DNA of 53,956 nt from an uncultured Pelagibacteraceae bacterium. Its GTDB lineage: Bacteria; Pseudomonadota; Alphaproteobacteria; Pelagibacterales; Pelagibacteraceae. Every line of letters starts with the position of its first letter. Position 1 is the stretch's first letter. The position numbers and the translations under genes were made by a program. Below the pieces are notes generated by a model, which was given only the letters and a program-made list of their open reading frames with translations, had not been told where the DNA came from and did not search any database. Location of the stretch: the NCBI GenBank assembly GCA_902514695.1, contig CABXRR010000004.1, forward strand, positions 1 to 53,956, given 5' to 3'. Shown here piece by piece: positions 33,903-41,667 of this stretch.

Positions 33903-35274
33903 TTATCAAATTCGATTTTGGAATTGTTTGGCTGTTTTCACCCTTAACACCTCTAAGATTTTTAATAGTTACAGTATTATCTTTAAATTCATTTTCTCCA
34001 CAAATGACCGCAATTGGTAATTCACGTTTATTTGCTAGTTCTAGCTGCTTTCCTAAATTTTTTTTGGTACTTAAAAATACTTCAGCGTTTATATTATTTT
34101 CTCTTAATAAATCGACTATCTCATAATAATTATTCAAAAATTTTTGATCCATTACACAAACTAAAACAGGTTTTTGATCCTCTACTTTAATTTGATCCAG
34201 CTGCATTAATGCAAATAGTAATCGATCAACTCCAAAACTAATTCCTGTACCAGGAACATCAACCCCTCTAAATCTTGAAATAAGTTTGGCATATGAGCCT
34301 CCTGAACAGACACTGCCCAAATCTATTTCCTTACCTTTATTATTAGTGACTTTAAAATCTAAGTTAGTTTCAACTATAAAGTCAGAATAATAAGCAAGCC
34401 CCCTCACTATAGTAAAATTTGTTTTAACTTGTTTTAAATTTGATCCAAATCCAAGTATCTCAAATACATCTTCTAATTCTTTTATTCCTTCTTGAGATAA
34501 AGGATTTTTTAAAGTTTCTTTTAATTCTTTTAGATCTTTTATCTTAAGAAAATTTAATATTTGTGCTGCTTGATCATCTGACAACTCAGCTCCTTTTGTA
34601 ATGGCACCACTTTTGTCTTTTCTCTCTTTTTTGAGTAAATCTTCAACTCCTTTTAGACCAAATCCAGGCTTATCAAGTTTATCTATAGCTCTAATAACTT
34701 TAGTTTGTTTTTCTTCAGAAATTTTTAATTCATTAATTAAGCCCTGCACTATTTTTCTATTACTTACATTAATGGTAAATTGATCTTTGTTTAATCCACA
34801 ATCTGATAATGTACTTGATATTAAGTTACAAAGCTCTGCATTTGCTTGGGCAGGATTAACATTTCCTATAATGTCAAAATCTGCTTGCATAAATTCTCTA
34901 TATCGACCGTTTCCTGCCTTTTCATTCCTAAATACATTTTGAATTTGATATCGCTTAAAGATTGATGGTAGTTCTTGGTTATTTTGAGCATAAAATCTTG
35001 CAAGCGGGCTTGAAAGATCATAACGAAGAGTTATGTTTTTGTCTCCATCTTCAAATGAGAATACATCAGACATAGGATTAGCCTCATCTTCTGCCAAAAA
35101 AGAGCCAATATTTTCCGCTGTTTCAAACGAAGGAGTTTCAAGAGCTTCTGCTCCAAATTTAATAAAATTATTCTCAATAGCTTTTAAAAGCTTTTTTTTA
35201 AGAAGAACTTTTTTTCCCCAACGATCTTCAAATCCTGAAGGCAATCCAGGAATTAATTTATTTTCTTTGTTCAT
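33880..35274 (-). CDS. hisS: Histidyl-tRNA synthetase (eukaryote-like type of alphaproteobacteria)
   Basis: 464 aa from the ATG at 35274 (MNKENKLIPGLPSGFEDR). The ORF-track start at 35307 lies inside tRNA-His and is rejected. Motif 2 reads KRYQIQNVFRNEKAGNGRYREFMQADFDIIG, closer to eukaryotic HisRS than to the bacterial RPQKGRYRQFHQ form. RGLAYYSDF is the histidine-binding loop and the C-terminal anticodon domain starts near 375. The start codon lies five A residues after the tRNA-His CCA end, so no Shine-Dalgarno exists outside the tRNA. Confidence 0.95.
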   Translation of the reverse strand: MNKENKLIPGLPSGFEDRWGKKVLLKKKLLKAIENNFIKFGAEALETPSFETAENIGSFLAEDEANPMSDVFSFEDGDKNITLRYDLSSPLARFYAQNNQELPSIFKRYQIQNVFRNEKAGNGRYREFMQADFDIIGNVNPAQANAELCNLISSTLSDCGLNKDQFTINVSNRKIVQGLINELKISEEKQTKVIRAIDKLDKPGFGLKGVEDLLKKERKDKSGAITKGAELSDDQAAQILNFLKIKDLKELKETLKNPLSQEGIKELEDVFEILGFGSNLKQVKTNFTIVRGLAYYSDFIVETNLDFKVTNNKGKEIDLGSVCSGGSYAKLISRFRGVDVPGTGISFGVDRLLFALMQLDQIKVEDQKPVLVCVMDQKFLNNYYEIVDLLRENNINAEVFLSTKKNLGKQLELANKRELPIAVICGENEFKDNTVTIKNLRGVKGENSQTIPKSNLINEIKKLI

Positions 35275-35279
35275 TTTTT

Positions 35280-35354
35280 TGGTACCCGGGCTGAGAATCG
35301 AACTCAAACTTAAAGTTCCACAAACTTTCGTGCTAACCGTTACACCACCCAGGC
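35280..35354 (-). tRNA. trnH: tRNA-His (GUG), A73, no G-1
   Basis: Cloverleaf folded by hand, 75 nt including encoded CCA: acceptor GCCTGGG/CCCGGGT, D stem GTGT/GCAC, anticodon stem AAAGT/ACTTT with loop TTGTGGA (anticodon GTG), T stem TTGAG/CTCAG with loop TTCGATT. The discriminator base is A73 rather than the bacterial C73, and the base before position 1 is T, so the usual encoded G-1 is absent. It directly precedes hisS on the same strand. Confidence 0.95.
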
Positions 35355-35408
35355 ATTCCTTGTTTTTATATTATTTTTGTGTGAAATAAAATTATATTAT
35401 AAATAAAT

Positions 35409-35468
35409 AGCCTATAGGCTATGGAAACAGATTCTATGAGAGCTGTTTGAAATTACTTTAAATGTAAT
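35409..35468. other. Intergenic stretch with three small inverted repeats
   Basis: Between tRNA-His and the cspA terminator lie about 170 bp without a credible ORF. They hold the palindrome AGCCTATAGGCT, then AAACAG and CTGTTT separated by 12 nt, then ATTAC and GTAAT separated by 7 nt, in series. This may be a small RNA or promoter-linked structure upstream of the tRNA-His/hisS transcript. No family recognised. Confidence 0.25.
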
Positions 35469-35525
35469 ATTTATAATCATGATCAATCTTTTAGACAAAA
35501 ATTGAGATTATTCAACCCATAAAAG

Positions 35526-35564
35526 AAAAGGACGTAGATCTATTTTGTAGAAAAACGTCCTTTT
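35526..35564 (-). terminator. Intrinsic terminator of cspA
   Basis: AAAAGGACGT and ACGTCCTTTT form a 10-bp stem around a 19-nt loop, 12 bp after the cspA stop; read on the minus strand it runs into a T-rich tract. This is the clearest rho-independent terminator in the window, and it serves an abundant short mRNA. A second T-tract on the other side would allow use in both directions. Confidence 0.75.
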
Positions 35565-35576
35565 AAAATTTTATAG

Positions 35577-35789
35577 CTAGTCTATTTTTTTCAGATTTAC
35601 AGCTGAAGGGCCTTTTGGACCATCCTCAAGAGTAAACTCTAATTTATCTCCTTCATTCAAAAATCTCATACCTGCAGCTTTAACTGCGCTTGCATGTACA
35701 AATGCATCCTTCTCTTTGTCTTCTCTTTCGATAAATCCAAAGCCTTTCTTTCCGTTAAACCATTTAACGGTTCCTTTTAATGTACTCAT
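35577..35789 (-). CDS. cspA: Cold shock domain protein
   Basis: 70 aa OB-fold RNA chaperone: TVKWFNGKKGFGFIERED (RNP1) and DAFVHASAVKAAG (RNP2). It follows tRNA-Phe by 76 bp on the same strand, which provides a possible 5' leader, and ends at a strong intrinsic terminator. In SAR11 such Csp proteins act as general RNA chaperones in a non-cold-specific way (inference). Confidence 0.95.
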   Translation of the reverse strand: MSTLKGTVKWFNGKKGFGFIEREDKEKDAFVHASAVKAAGMRFLNEGDKLEFTLEDGPKGPSAVNLKKID

Positions 35790-35865
35790 CTTATTTCTTA
35801 GTCCTTTGTTTTATTTATTATCATGTGAGGTTAATTTCTTTTTAGCGAATTTCAAGATGTTTTGG

Positions 35866-35940
35866 TGGTGCCTCGGGAAGGATTCGCACCTCCGACACAA
35901 GCCTTTTCAGGGCTCTGCTCTACTCCTGAGCTACCGAGGC
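35866..35940 (-). tRNA. trnF: tRNA-Phe (GAA) with unusual D/T loop bases
   Basis: 75 nt with encoded CCA: acceptor GCCTCGG/CCGAGGC, D stem GCTC/GAGC with a 7-nt loop AGGAGTA, anticodon stem GAGCC/GGCTT with loop CTGAAAA (anticodon GAA), T stem GGAGG/CCTTC. The T loop is TGCGAAT, so position 55 is G instead of the near-universal U. With the D loop aligned as in a 7-nt loop, position 18 is A. A second CCA follows (CCACCA). The gene is 5 bp after infA. Confidence 0.93.
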
Positions 35941-35945
35941 AAAAT

Positions 35946-36161
35946 TTAACCTCTAAAGATTATTCTGCCTTTTGTAAGGTCATATGGTGTCATCTCAACA
36001 GTGACATTATCACCTTGTAATACTCTAATTCTATTTTTTCTTAATTTTCCTGCTGTATGAGCTGTTACTACATGGCCATTTTCTAACTGAACTCTAAACA
36101 TAGCATTTGGTAACAAGTCAGTTACCTTACCTTTAAACTCAAGCAAATCTTGTTTCGACAA
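35946..36161 (-). CDS. infA: Translation initiation factor IF-1
   Basis: 71 aa S1-like OB fold: [62 protein letters not shown], all conserved. It follows hisD by 2 bp, an order seen across alphaproteobacteria (murA-DUF2948-hisD-...-infA), and is followed after 5 bp by tRNA-Phe, so the tRNA is probably cut out of the infA transcript. Confidence 0.97.
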   Translation of the reverse strand: MSKQDLLEFKGKVTDLLPNAMFRVQLENGHVVTAHTAGKLRKNRIRVLQGDNVTVEMTPYDLTKGRIIFRG

Positions 36162-36163
36162 AT

Positions 36164-37447
36164 TTATTTTCTCCTAATTCTTTTTTTTACGGATTGAGCA
36201 TGTCCTACTAATCCTTCATAATTTGCAAGAGTTATAACTGATGGTCCAAGACTTTCAATACCCTTTTTTGTTAGGTTTATATATGAAATTCTTTTATAAA
36301 ATTCGTTCACACTAATGCCACTAGAATATTTTGCAGAGCCGTTGGTGGGTAATATATGGTTTGATCCAATATTATAGTCTGTCATTGCCATAACAGCATA
36401 TTTTCCTAAACAAATAGATCCTGCATTTTTAATTTTTGGAATAAATGATTTATAATTCTTAATATTTAGTTCCAAGTGTTCAGGAGATATTTTATTTAAA
36501 ACTTCAATTATCTTTTTATCAAAATTAATATGCATTAAAATTCCATTATCTGCTAAACTTTTTCTAGCAATAGATGACCTTGGAATTTCTTTTAATTGTT
36601 TAGAAACTTCATTTTGAACATTATTAATCAAAGATTTATCTTTTGAAATTAAAATACATTGTGCAAGATTATCATGTTCTGCTTGCCCTATTAAATCGCT
36701 TGCAACCCATTCTGGATTTGAAAAATTATCACAAACAATGGTAACTTCAGAAGGGCCTGCAGTCATTCCTTCAATTCCAACATCTCCAAAAACTTCTTTT
36801 TTAGCTGCTGCTACATAAGCATTACCAGGGCCTACTATCTTATTAACTTTATTTATTTTCTTTGTACCGTAAGCTACGGCTGCGATCGCAGAAGGGCCAC
36901 CTATTGAATAAATTTCTTTAATTTTACACTTACGGGCAGCATATAATACTGCCGGATTTAGTTTTCCTTTTAATCCAGGATTAATCATTACAATTCTCTT
37001 AACTCCCGCAACAATTGCTGGGATCGCATTCATTAATACACTTGATGGATATGAGGCGGTTGAACCTGGCACATAAATTGCAACAGAATCTAAAGGTATA
37101 TATTTATAATCAAGTTTATTTTTATACTTATCAACGTATGAGATATTTTTAAATTTTTGAAGTGAATGAAATTTGTAAATTCTATTATAAGCAATATCAA
37201 TTGCTCGCTTCACTTTTTTATCTAATGATTTAATCAAATTAGAAATTTGTTTTTTAGAAGGAATTATTTTGTTGTTTTGATTAAATCTCTTTTCATATTT
37301 TAATATAGCTTTGTCTCCATTTTTTCTGACATCATTAATGATACTTGAAACTGAAACTGAACTTGATTGTACTTTTTTCTTTCTTTGTAAAAGCAAACTA
37401 TCTAAATTTTTATCAAAATTTTTATTATTACTATCTAATACTTTCAT
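36164..37447 (-). CDS. hisD: Histidinol dehydrogenase
   Basis: Last two oxidation steps of histidine synthesis, NAD- and zinc-dependent. 427 aa. Motifs: [54 protein letters not shown], and the catalytic/zinc region [29 protein letters not shown] is at the C-terminus. It overlaps the DUF2948 gene by one base and is separate from the hisG-hisZ pair. Confidence 0.97.
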   Translation of the reverse strand: MKVLDSNNKNFDKNLDSLLLQRKKKVQSSSVSVSSIINDVRKNGDKAILKYEKRFNQNNKIIPSKKQISNLIKSLDKKVKRAIDIAYNRIYKFHSLQKFKNISYVDKYKNKLDYKYIPLDSVAIYVPGSTASYPSSVLMNAIPAIVAGVKRIVMINPGLKGKLNPAVLYAARKCKIKEIYSIGGPSAIAAVAYGTKKINKVNKIVGPGNAYVAAAKKEVFGDVGIEGMTAGPSEVTIVCDNFSNPEWVASDLIGQAEHDNLAQCILISKDKSLINNVQNEVSKQLKEIPRSSIARKSLADNGILMHINFDKKIIEVLNKISPEHLELNIKNYKSFIPKIKNAGSICLGKYAVMAMTDYNIGSNHILPTNGSAKYSSGISVNEFYKRISYINLTKKGIESLGPSVITLANYEGLVGHAQSVKKRIRRK

Positions 37448-37845
37448 TAATTTTCAATTTCGTTTTGATCTTCTAGTCTTACTTCAATTGTTTCTGTAGT
37501 CAAAGCAATGTGAGAATTATTATTAAATATAAGATTAATTTCATAATCTTCATTGTTTTTCATATAGTCTATAGCCATTAATTCTAAGGATAAATCGTTA
37601 TTCTTTTGATCAATATTTTTAGACTTCACCTTATCAACAAAATCAAACCTACATATACTATTTATCTTTTTATTCTTTTGGTCGGACTCAATTTTAGTTC
37701 GTTCTATTGATAATAAAAAAACCTTGTTGGTTGCAAGATATTTAATTGCTGATATTTTTACTTTTGCACCAGCTGTATATGCTGAAATCATTTGCAGACC
37801 TTCGTTATCTGTTGCAATAATTTTTGCTAAATATTTTTTATCCAT
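37447..37845 (-). CDS. DUF2948 family protein
   Basis: 132 aa, alphaproteobacterial family of unknown function found between murA and hisD. Pattern: IIATDNEGLQMISAYTAGAKVKISAIKYLATNKVFLLSIERTKIE near the N-terminus, a conserved CRFDFVDKVKS and LIFNNNSHIALTTETIEVRLEDQNE at the end. Cytosolic, no membrane helix. It lies 2 bp after murA and overlaps hisD, so it is tightly coupled to both. Assigned by position and pattern. Confidence 0.8.
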   Translation of the reverse strand: MDKKYLAKIIATDNEGLQMISAYTAGAKVKISAIKYLATNKVFLLSIERTKIESDQKNKKINSICRFDFVDKVKSKNIDQKNNDLSLELMAIDYMKNNEDYEINLIFNNNSHIALTTETIEVRLEDQNEIEN

Positions 37846-37847
37846 AA

Positions 37848-39098
37848 TTAGATTCTTCTAATTTTTGCTCCAACTTTTTTTAATTTTTTTTCTATATTTT
37901 CATACCCACGATCTAAGTGATAAATTCTATTAATTACTGATTTTCCTTTTGTTGTTAGTGCTGCTAAAATTAATGAAACTGATGCTCTTAAATCTGTTGC
38001 CATTAATTCAGCTGCAGCAAACTTTGTATTTCCCTTCACTATTGCCTGATTACCTTTTATTAAAATTTGACCTCCCATTCGATTTAGTTCTGCAACATGC
38101 ATAAACCTATTTTCAAAAATATCCTCTTTTATTAAAGAATTTTTATTTGCTTTACACAGTAGTACCATGATTTGTGCTTGAAGATCTGTCGGGAAACCTG
38201 GGTAGGGAGCAGTCTTTATATTGATATTTTTAATCTTTTTACTACCAATAATGTGAACTTCATCTTTTTTAATATTAATTTTAGCACCAATATTTTTTAA
38301 AATATTAATTTCTGTTTTGATAACATTTGGTAAAATATTTTTAACTTTTAAATTTCCTTCGGTAACTGCTGCTGCAATTAAGTAAGTTCCAGCCTCAATT
38401 CGATCAAACATAACTGAATAAGTTGCTTCTTTGGTATCGTTAACACCAACAATTTTAACTGAACGCTTAGCAACCCACTTTATATTACAACCAATTGTAG
38501 TCAAAAAATTTACTAAATCTTTTATTTCAGGTTCAATAGCACAATTAGTTAAAATAGTAGTGCCCTTAGCTAAACATGCTGCAATAATTAAATTTTCTGT
38601 AGCACCAACTGAAATTTTTGAAAAATTAATTTTAGACCCAATTAATCCTTTTGGTGCATTTGCATGAACATAGCCCTGATTAATTTTATATTTTACCCCA
38701 AGTTTTGATAAAGCTTTTAGATGTATATCAATGGGTCTTGTACCAATAGCACATCCACCTGGTAGAGAAACTTTTGCATTTTTAAACTTCGCAAGTAGAG
38801 GTCCTAAAACTAATATTCCTGCTCGCATAGTCTTGACCAAGTTATATGATGCAAATTTTTTTTTCTGGCTAGAATTATCAATAATAAATTTCTTTTTATG
38901 AAATTTTACTTTTGAACCTAACGATTCTAATAAATTAATCATTGTTTCAATATCTTTTACTTTTGGTAAGTTCTTTAAATAAATCTTTTTATTTGAGAGT
39001 AAAGTTGCTGCCAAAATAGGCAACGAGGCATTTTTAGAACCTGATATGCTAATTTGCCCTTTGAGCTTGTTTGCTCCAAAGACTTCTAATTTTTGCAT
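37848..39098 (-). CDS. murA: UDP-N-acetylglucosamine 1-carboxyvinyltransferase
   Basis: First committed step of peptidoglycan synthesis, same fold as AroA. 416 aa. The N-terminal KLKGQISISGSKNASLPILAA, the catalytic cysteine loop LPGGCAIGTRPID (the fosfomycin-binding Cys), PYPGFPTDLQAQ and the C-terminal DLRASVSLILAALTTKG are all present. It follows dcd by 2 bp and precedes DUF2948. Confidence 0.97.
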   Translation of the reverse strand: MQKLEVFGANKLKGQISISGSKNASLPILAATLLSNKKIYLKNLPKVKDIETMINLLESLGSKVKFHKKKFIIDNSSQKKKFASYNLVKTMRAGILVLGPLLAKFKNAKVSLPGGCAIGTRPIDIHLKALSKLGVKYKINQGYVHANAPKGLIGSKINFSKISVGATENLIIAACLAKGTTILTNCAIEPEIKDLVNFLTTIGCNIKWVAKRSVKIVGVNDTKEATYSVMFDRIEAGTYLIAAAVTEGNLKVKNILPNVIKTEINILKNIGAKINIKKDEVHIIGSKKIKNINIKTAPYPGFPTDLQAQIMVLLCKANKNSLIKEDIFENRFMHVAELNRMGGQILIKGNQAIVKGNTKFAAAELMATDLRASVSLILAALTTKGKSVINRIYHLDRGYENIEKKLKKVGAKIRRI

Positions 39099-39100
39099 GA

Positions 39101-39655
39101 TTAAACTTTTGGTAGGGTTACTCCAGTTTGACCCATATATTTTCCATCTCTATCCGCATATGTAACCTCAGGTTTTTCATTTCCTTTTAAAAAAATGAAT
39201 TGTGCAACACCTTCATTAGCATAAATTTTTGCAGGTAACGGTGTTGTATTAGAAAATTCTAGTGTCACATAACCTTCCCAACCTGGTTCCAAAGGTGTTA
39301 CATTGACAATAATACCACATCTAGCATATGTGGATTTACCAAGACAAATTACTAAAACATCGTTTGGTATTTTAAATCTTTCAACAGTTCTAGCTAACAC
39401 AAAAGAGTTGGGTGGAATAATGCATTCTGAAACATTTTTGGTTACAAAGTTTGTTGGTTTAAAATTTTTAGGATCAACTATTTCAGAATTCACATTAGTA
39501 AAAATTTTGAATTCATTGGACACCCTAGCATCATATCCAAAAGACGAGAGACCATAAGATATACTATCTCCTCTTATTTGCTTCTCTTCAAAAGGAGAAA
39601 TCATTTTTTGTTCTTTGGACATTTTTCTTATCCATTTGTCTGACAGGACTGACAT
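39101..39655 (-). CDS. dcd: dCTP deaminase
   Basis: Makes dUTP from dCTP for thymidylate supply. 184 aa. Conserved: [72 protein letters not shown] with the catalytic Glu in LEFSN, and [13 protein letters not shown]. It starts 2 bp after a 32-aa basic ORF. Confidence 0.96.
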   Translation of the reverse strand: MSVLSDKWIRKMSKEQKMISPFEEKQIRGDSISYGLSSFGYDARVSNEFKIFTNVNSEIVDPKNFKPTNFVTKNVSECIIPPNSFVLARTVERFKIPNDVLVICLGKSTYARCGIIVNVTPLEPGWEGYVTLEFSNTTPLPAKIYANEGVAQFIFLKGNEKPEVTYADRDGKYMGQTGVTLPKV

Positions 39656-39657
39656 TA

Positions 39658-39756
39658 CTATTTATTTTTTTTCTTTTTTTTATGAAATAGCTTTCTTTTT
39701 TTTAAATTTTTCTTTAAGGCCAAACTTAATCGCTCATATTTATTTTTGTTGCTCAT
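39658..39756 (-). CDS. Small basic protein, 32 aa
   Basis: Too short for the ORF track. Frame [22 protein letters not shown] then [10 protein letters not shown]. The ATG overlaps the TGA stop of the 67-aa ORF (ATGA), and the stop ends 2 bp before dcd, exactly filling the gap. The [15 protein letters not shown] core resembles tiny basic proteins (LxxALRENLRRRK-like) near murA in other alphaproteobacteria, as I recall. Coding is likely from the coupling; function unknown, possibly RNA- or ribosome-binding. Confidence 0.6.
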   Translation of the reverse strand: MSNKNKYERLSLALKKNLKKRKLFHKKKKKNK

Positions 39757-39956
39757 TCTTTATTCGGATTAGTCAGAAAATCTAAGGTTATTGGTTTTGA
39801 TGCATCTAATGATTTTTGTTTTTGTTCCTCATCATTCTTATTCCCCTCTTTAGCTAATCTTTTGGCTTTCTTTTCCGCAAGTTTTTTTTCTCTTTTTGCT
39901 TGCTTCTCCATAAGCTTTGCACTTTTTGTAGATTTGTAATCGTAATGAATACCCAT
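39753..39956 (-). CDS. Small charged protein, 67 aa
   Basis: Start set at the ATG at 39956 (MGIHYDYKSTKSAKLMEKQ), which has AAGGA five bases upstream. The ORF-track start at 40130 runs antisense through tRNA-Thr and is rejected. The middle is a highly charged Lys/Glu/Ala helix (KQAKREKKLAEKKAKRLAKEG), then a short acidic part and PITLDFLTNP. No membrane segment. Overlaps the 32-aa ORF by the ATGA motif. Family not recognised beyond a general alphaproteobacterial look. Confidence 0.7.
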   Translation of the reverse strand: MGIHYDYKSTKSAKLMEKQAKREKKLAEKKAKRLAKEGNKNDEEQKQKSLDASKPITLDFLTNPNKE

Positions 39957-40055
39957 AAAATTCCTTAAGTAGATATAAATCATATTGATCAAAAAATTAA
40001 GGCAATAATTTGAGAAAAATGCTTTATTATCAATAAAATACAATTTGTGATAATT

Positions 40056-40129
40056 GCTCCTGTAGTTAAATGGTATAACAAGTCCTTGGTAAGGACTAGT
40101 TCCCTGGTCAGTACAGGGTGGGAGCACCA
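40056..40129 (+). tRNA. trnT: tRNA-Thr (GGU) with unusual T loop
   Basis: 74 nt with encoded CCA: acceptor GCTCCTG/TGGGAGC, D stem GTTA/TAAC with loop AATGGTA, anticodon stem AGTCC/GGACT with loop TTGGTAA (anticodon GGT), T stem CCCTG/CAGGG. The T loop reads GTCAGTA, so positions 54 and 58 are both G in place of the conserved U54-A58 pair. It lies alone on the plus strand and ends exactly one base before the opposing TVP38-like gene. Confidence 0.92.
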
Positions 40130-40852
40130 TTAGTTTTTATAAAATATTTTTCTGAAAAAAATTGTTGTTCCTAATAAAGCAAAAAAAGCAATCATGGGTA
40201 TATAAATAGATGGAGAGGTTAATAAATCAATCATACTTGGTGCCTCTAAATTTTGATCAATTATCTCTTCGAGGCCACTTCCAATAGAAATTACTATGAA
40301 CAATGAAGGTATTATTCCTAAAAATGTAGACCAAAAAAAATTATAAACTTTTACATCAAAAATACACGGTAAAACATTTTGTATTTGAAATGGAATTCCT
40401 CCAACGAATCTATAAATTAATAAATATATAAATTCAGATTTTCTAAATTTTTCTTCAAGTTTTTTAAACCGGTTTAAAAATTTATCTCTTATCATTTCCT
40501 TTAAAAAGAAATTTGCAAATAGATAAAGTAAAGTTGCACCTAATGTCATTCCTACAACAGCAAACAACAAGCCAAACCATTTACCAAAAATAAATCCAGC
40601 AAATAATGCCAATGGAGATCCAAACCCTGCAGCAAAAACCCATAAAGTAGAAAACAAGATGAATATTATGCCTAATAAAAATACATTTGATTGTCTCAGC
40701 TCATAAAAATAATCTCGATTATTTTTTATAAATTCATAACTAGTAATCTCTTGAAGGCTAAAATTTGAGAGCAAGAAATATAAAAATATAACAACAGCAA
40801 AAATATAAAATAGACCAATAAATAATTTAATTTTTTTTGCTTTTTCCATCAA
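40130..40852 (-). CDS. TVP38/TMEM64 (VTT domain) inner membrane protein
   Basis: 240 aa with about five hydrophobic helices. The VTT/SNARE-associated core is visible: FAAGFGSPLALFAGFIFGKWFGLLFAVVGMTLGATLLYLFANFFLKEMI followed by FVGGIPFQIQNVLPCIFDVKVYNFFWSTFLGIIPSLF. Relatives of the DedA/VTT group are linked to lipid scrambling or flipping; the exact role here is unknown. It is divergent from rpmH across 90 bp. Confidence 0.88.
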   Translation of the reverse strand: MMEKAKKIKLFIGLFYIFAVVIFLYFLLSNFSLQEITSYEFIKNNRDYFYELRQSNVFLLGIIFILFSTLWVFAAGFGSPLALFAGFIFGKWFGLLFAVVGMTLGATLLYLFANFFLKEMIRDKFLNRFKKLEEKFRKSEFIYLLIYRFVGGIPFQIQNVLPCIFDVKVYNFFWSTFLGIIPSLFIVISIGSGLEEIIDQNLEAPSMIDLLTSPSIYIPMIAFFALLGTTIFFRKIFYKN

Positions 40853-40942
40853 TACTTATCGTATTTATAAAATCTTCTATTTGCTATTTATATATTTAAT
40901 TACTATAAAGAGCCAAATTTAATTAAAACTTAATCACATTAT

Positions 40943-41083
40943 ATGAAAAGAACATATCAACCATCAAAAATTAAAAGAGCTAGAAAACACGGTTTTAGAT
41001 CAAAAATGAAAACTAAAGGTGGAAAAAAACTTTTAGCCAGAAGACGTGCAAGAGGAAGAAAGTCATTGACTGTCTCTGGTTAA
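40943..41083 (+). CDS. rpmH: 50S ribosomal protein L34
   Basis: Below the ORF-track cutoff. 46 aa: [20 protein letters not shown] then [20 protein letters not shown] and SLTVSG, the full family consensus. No clear Shine-Dalgarno. It starts the rpmH-rnpA-yidD-yidC cluster, 4 bp before rnpA. No DnaA boxes seen nearby, so not an oriC neighbour here. Confidence 0.98.
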   Translation: MKRTYQPSKIKRARKHGFRSKMKTKGGKKLLARRRARGRKSLTVSG

Positions 41084-41087
41084 TTAA

Positions 41088-41429
41088 ATGAAAAGCAAAA
41101 TACTTGCTCTTTCCAATAATCAAGAATTCAAAGATTTACTTAAAAAGAGAAAGGTTTCAAATAAGTTTGTTACAATTTTTTTTGGAAACTTAAATAATAA
41201 AAATAAAAAAATGCTAAATATTAGCTTTGTAACCAAAAAAAAGTTGGGAAATGCTGTTAAGAGAAATAAAATAAAAAGAAGGCTTAGAAATATTATGAAT
41301 GATAGCTTTAAAAAAATATCAATAAAATTAGATTATTCATATCTTGTTATTGCTAAGCCAACTATGTTAAACAGTGAATTTAAAGATATAAAAGAAACTT
41401 TATTTCAAGAATTTAATAATATTAAGTAA
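41088..41429 (+). CDS. rnpA: Ribonuclease P protein component
   Basis: 113 aa protein subunit of RNase P for tRNA 5' maturation. The basic RNR motif GNAVKRNKIKRRLRNI and FVTKKKLG are present. Between rpmH and yidD as usual; overlaps yidD by one base. It is shorter and more divergent at the N-terminus than E. coli RnpA, but the key motif is intact. Confidence 0.93.
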   Translation: MKSKILALSNNQEFKDLLKKRKVSNKFVTIFFGNLNNKNKKMLNISFVTKKKLGNAVKRNKIKRRLRNIMNDSFKKISIKLDYSYLVIAKPTMLNSEFKDIKETLFQEFNNIK

Positions 41430-41665
41430 TGAGAATAATTAATCAAATCTTTATCATTCCTATCAAGCTTTATAAATTTTTTTTAAGTCCATTCTTTTAT
41501 AACTCATGCAAATTTGAGCCATCTTGTAGTAGTTATTGCTTGGAATGTTTTGAAAAATATAATTTTGTTAAAGCAATTTTTAAATCAATATCAAGAATCA
41601 TAAGATGTAATCCTTGGTTTGGTCATGGTGGACATGATCCAGTCGAAAGAAAGGACGTGGTGTAA
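41429..41665 (+). CDS. yidD: Membrane protein insertion efficiency factor YidD
   Basis: 78 aa. Conserved: LYKFFLSPFFYNSCKFEPSCSSYCLECFEKYNFVKAI and RIIRCNPWFGHGGHDPV with the family cysteines. Peripheral inner membrane protein that helps YidC insertion. It sits one base overlapping rnpA and 2 bp before yidC. Confidence 0.95.
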   Translation: MRIINQIFIIPIKLYKFFLSPFFYNSCKFEPSCSSYCLECFEKYNFVKAIFKSISRIIRCNPWFGHGGHDPVERKDVV

Positions 41666-41667
41666 AT

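Noticed and set aside
35275-35307. Upstream hisS start in the ORF track
   Set aside because: Lies inside tRNA-His; conserved HisRS sequence begins at the later ATG.
39957-40130. N-terminal extension of the 67-aa ORF in the track
   Set aside because: Runs antisense through tRNA-Thr; a good AAGGA site supports the start at 39956.
40853-40942. Possible origin of replication near rpmH
   Set aside because: No DnaA boxes or dnaA gene seen; rpmH is often away from oriC in alphaproteobacteria.
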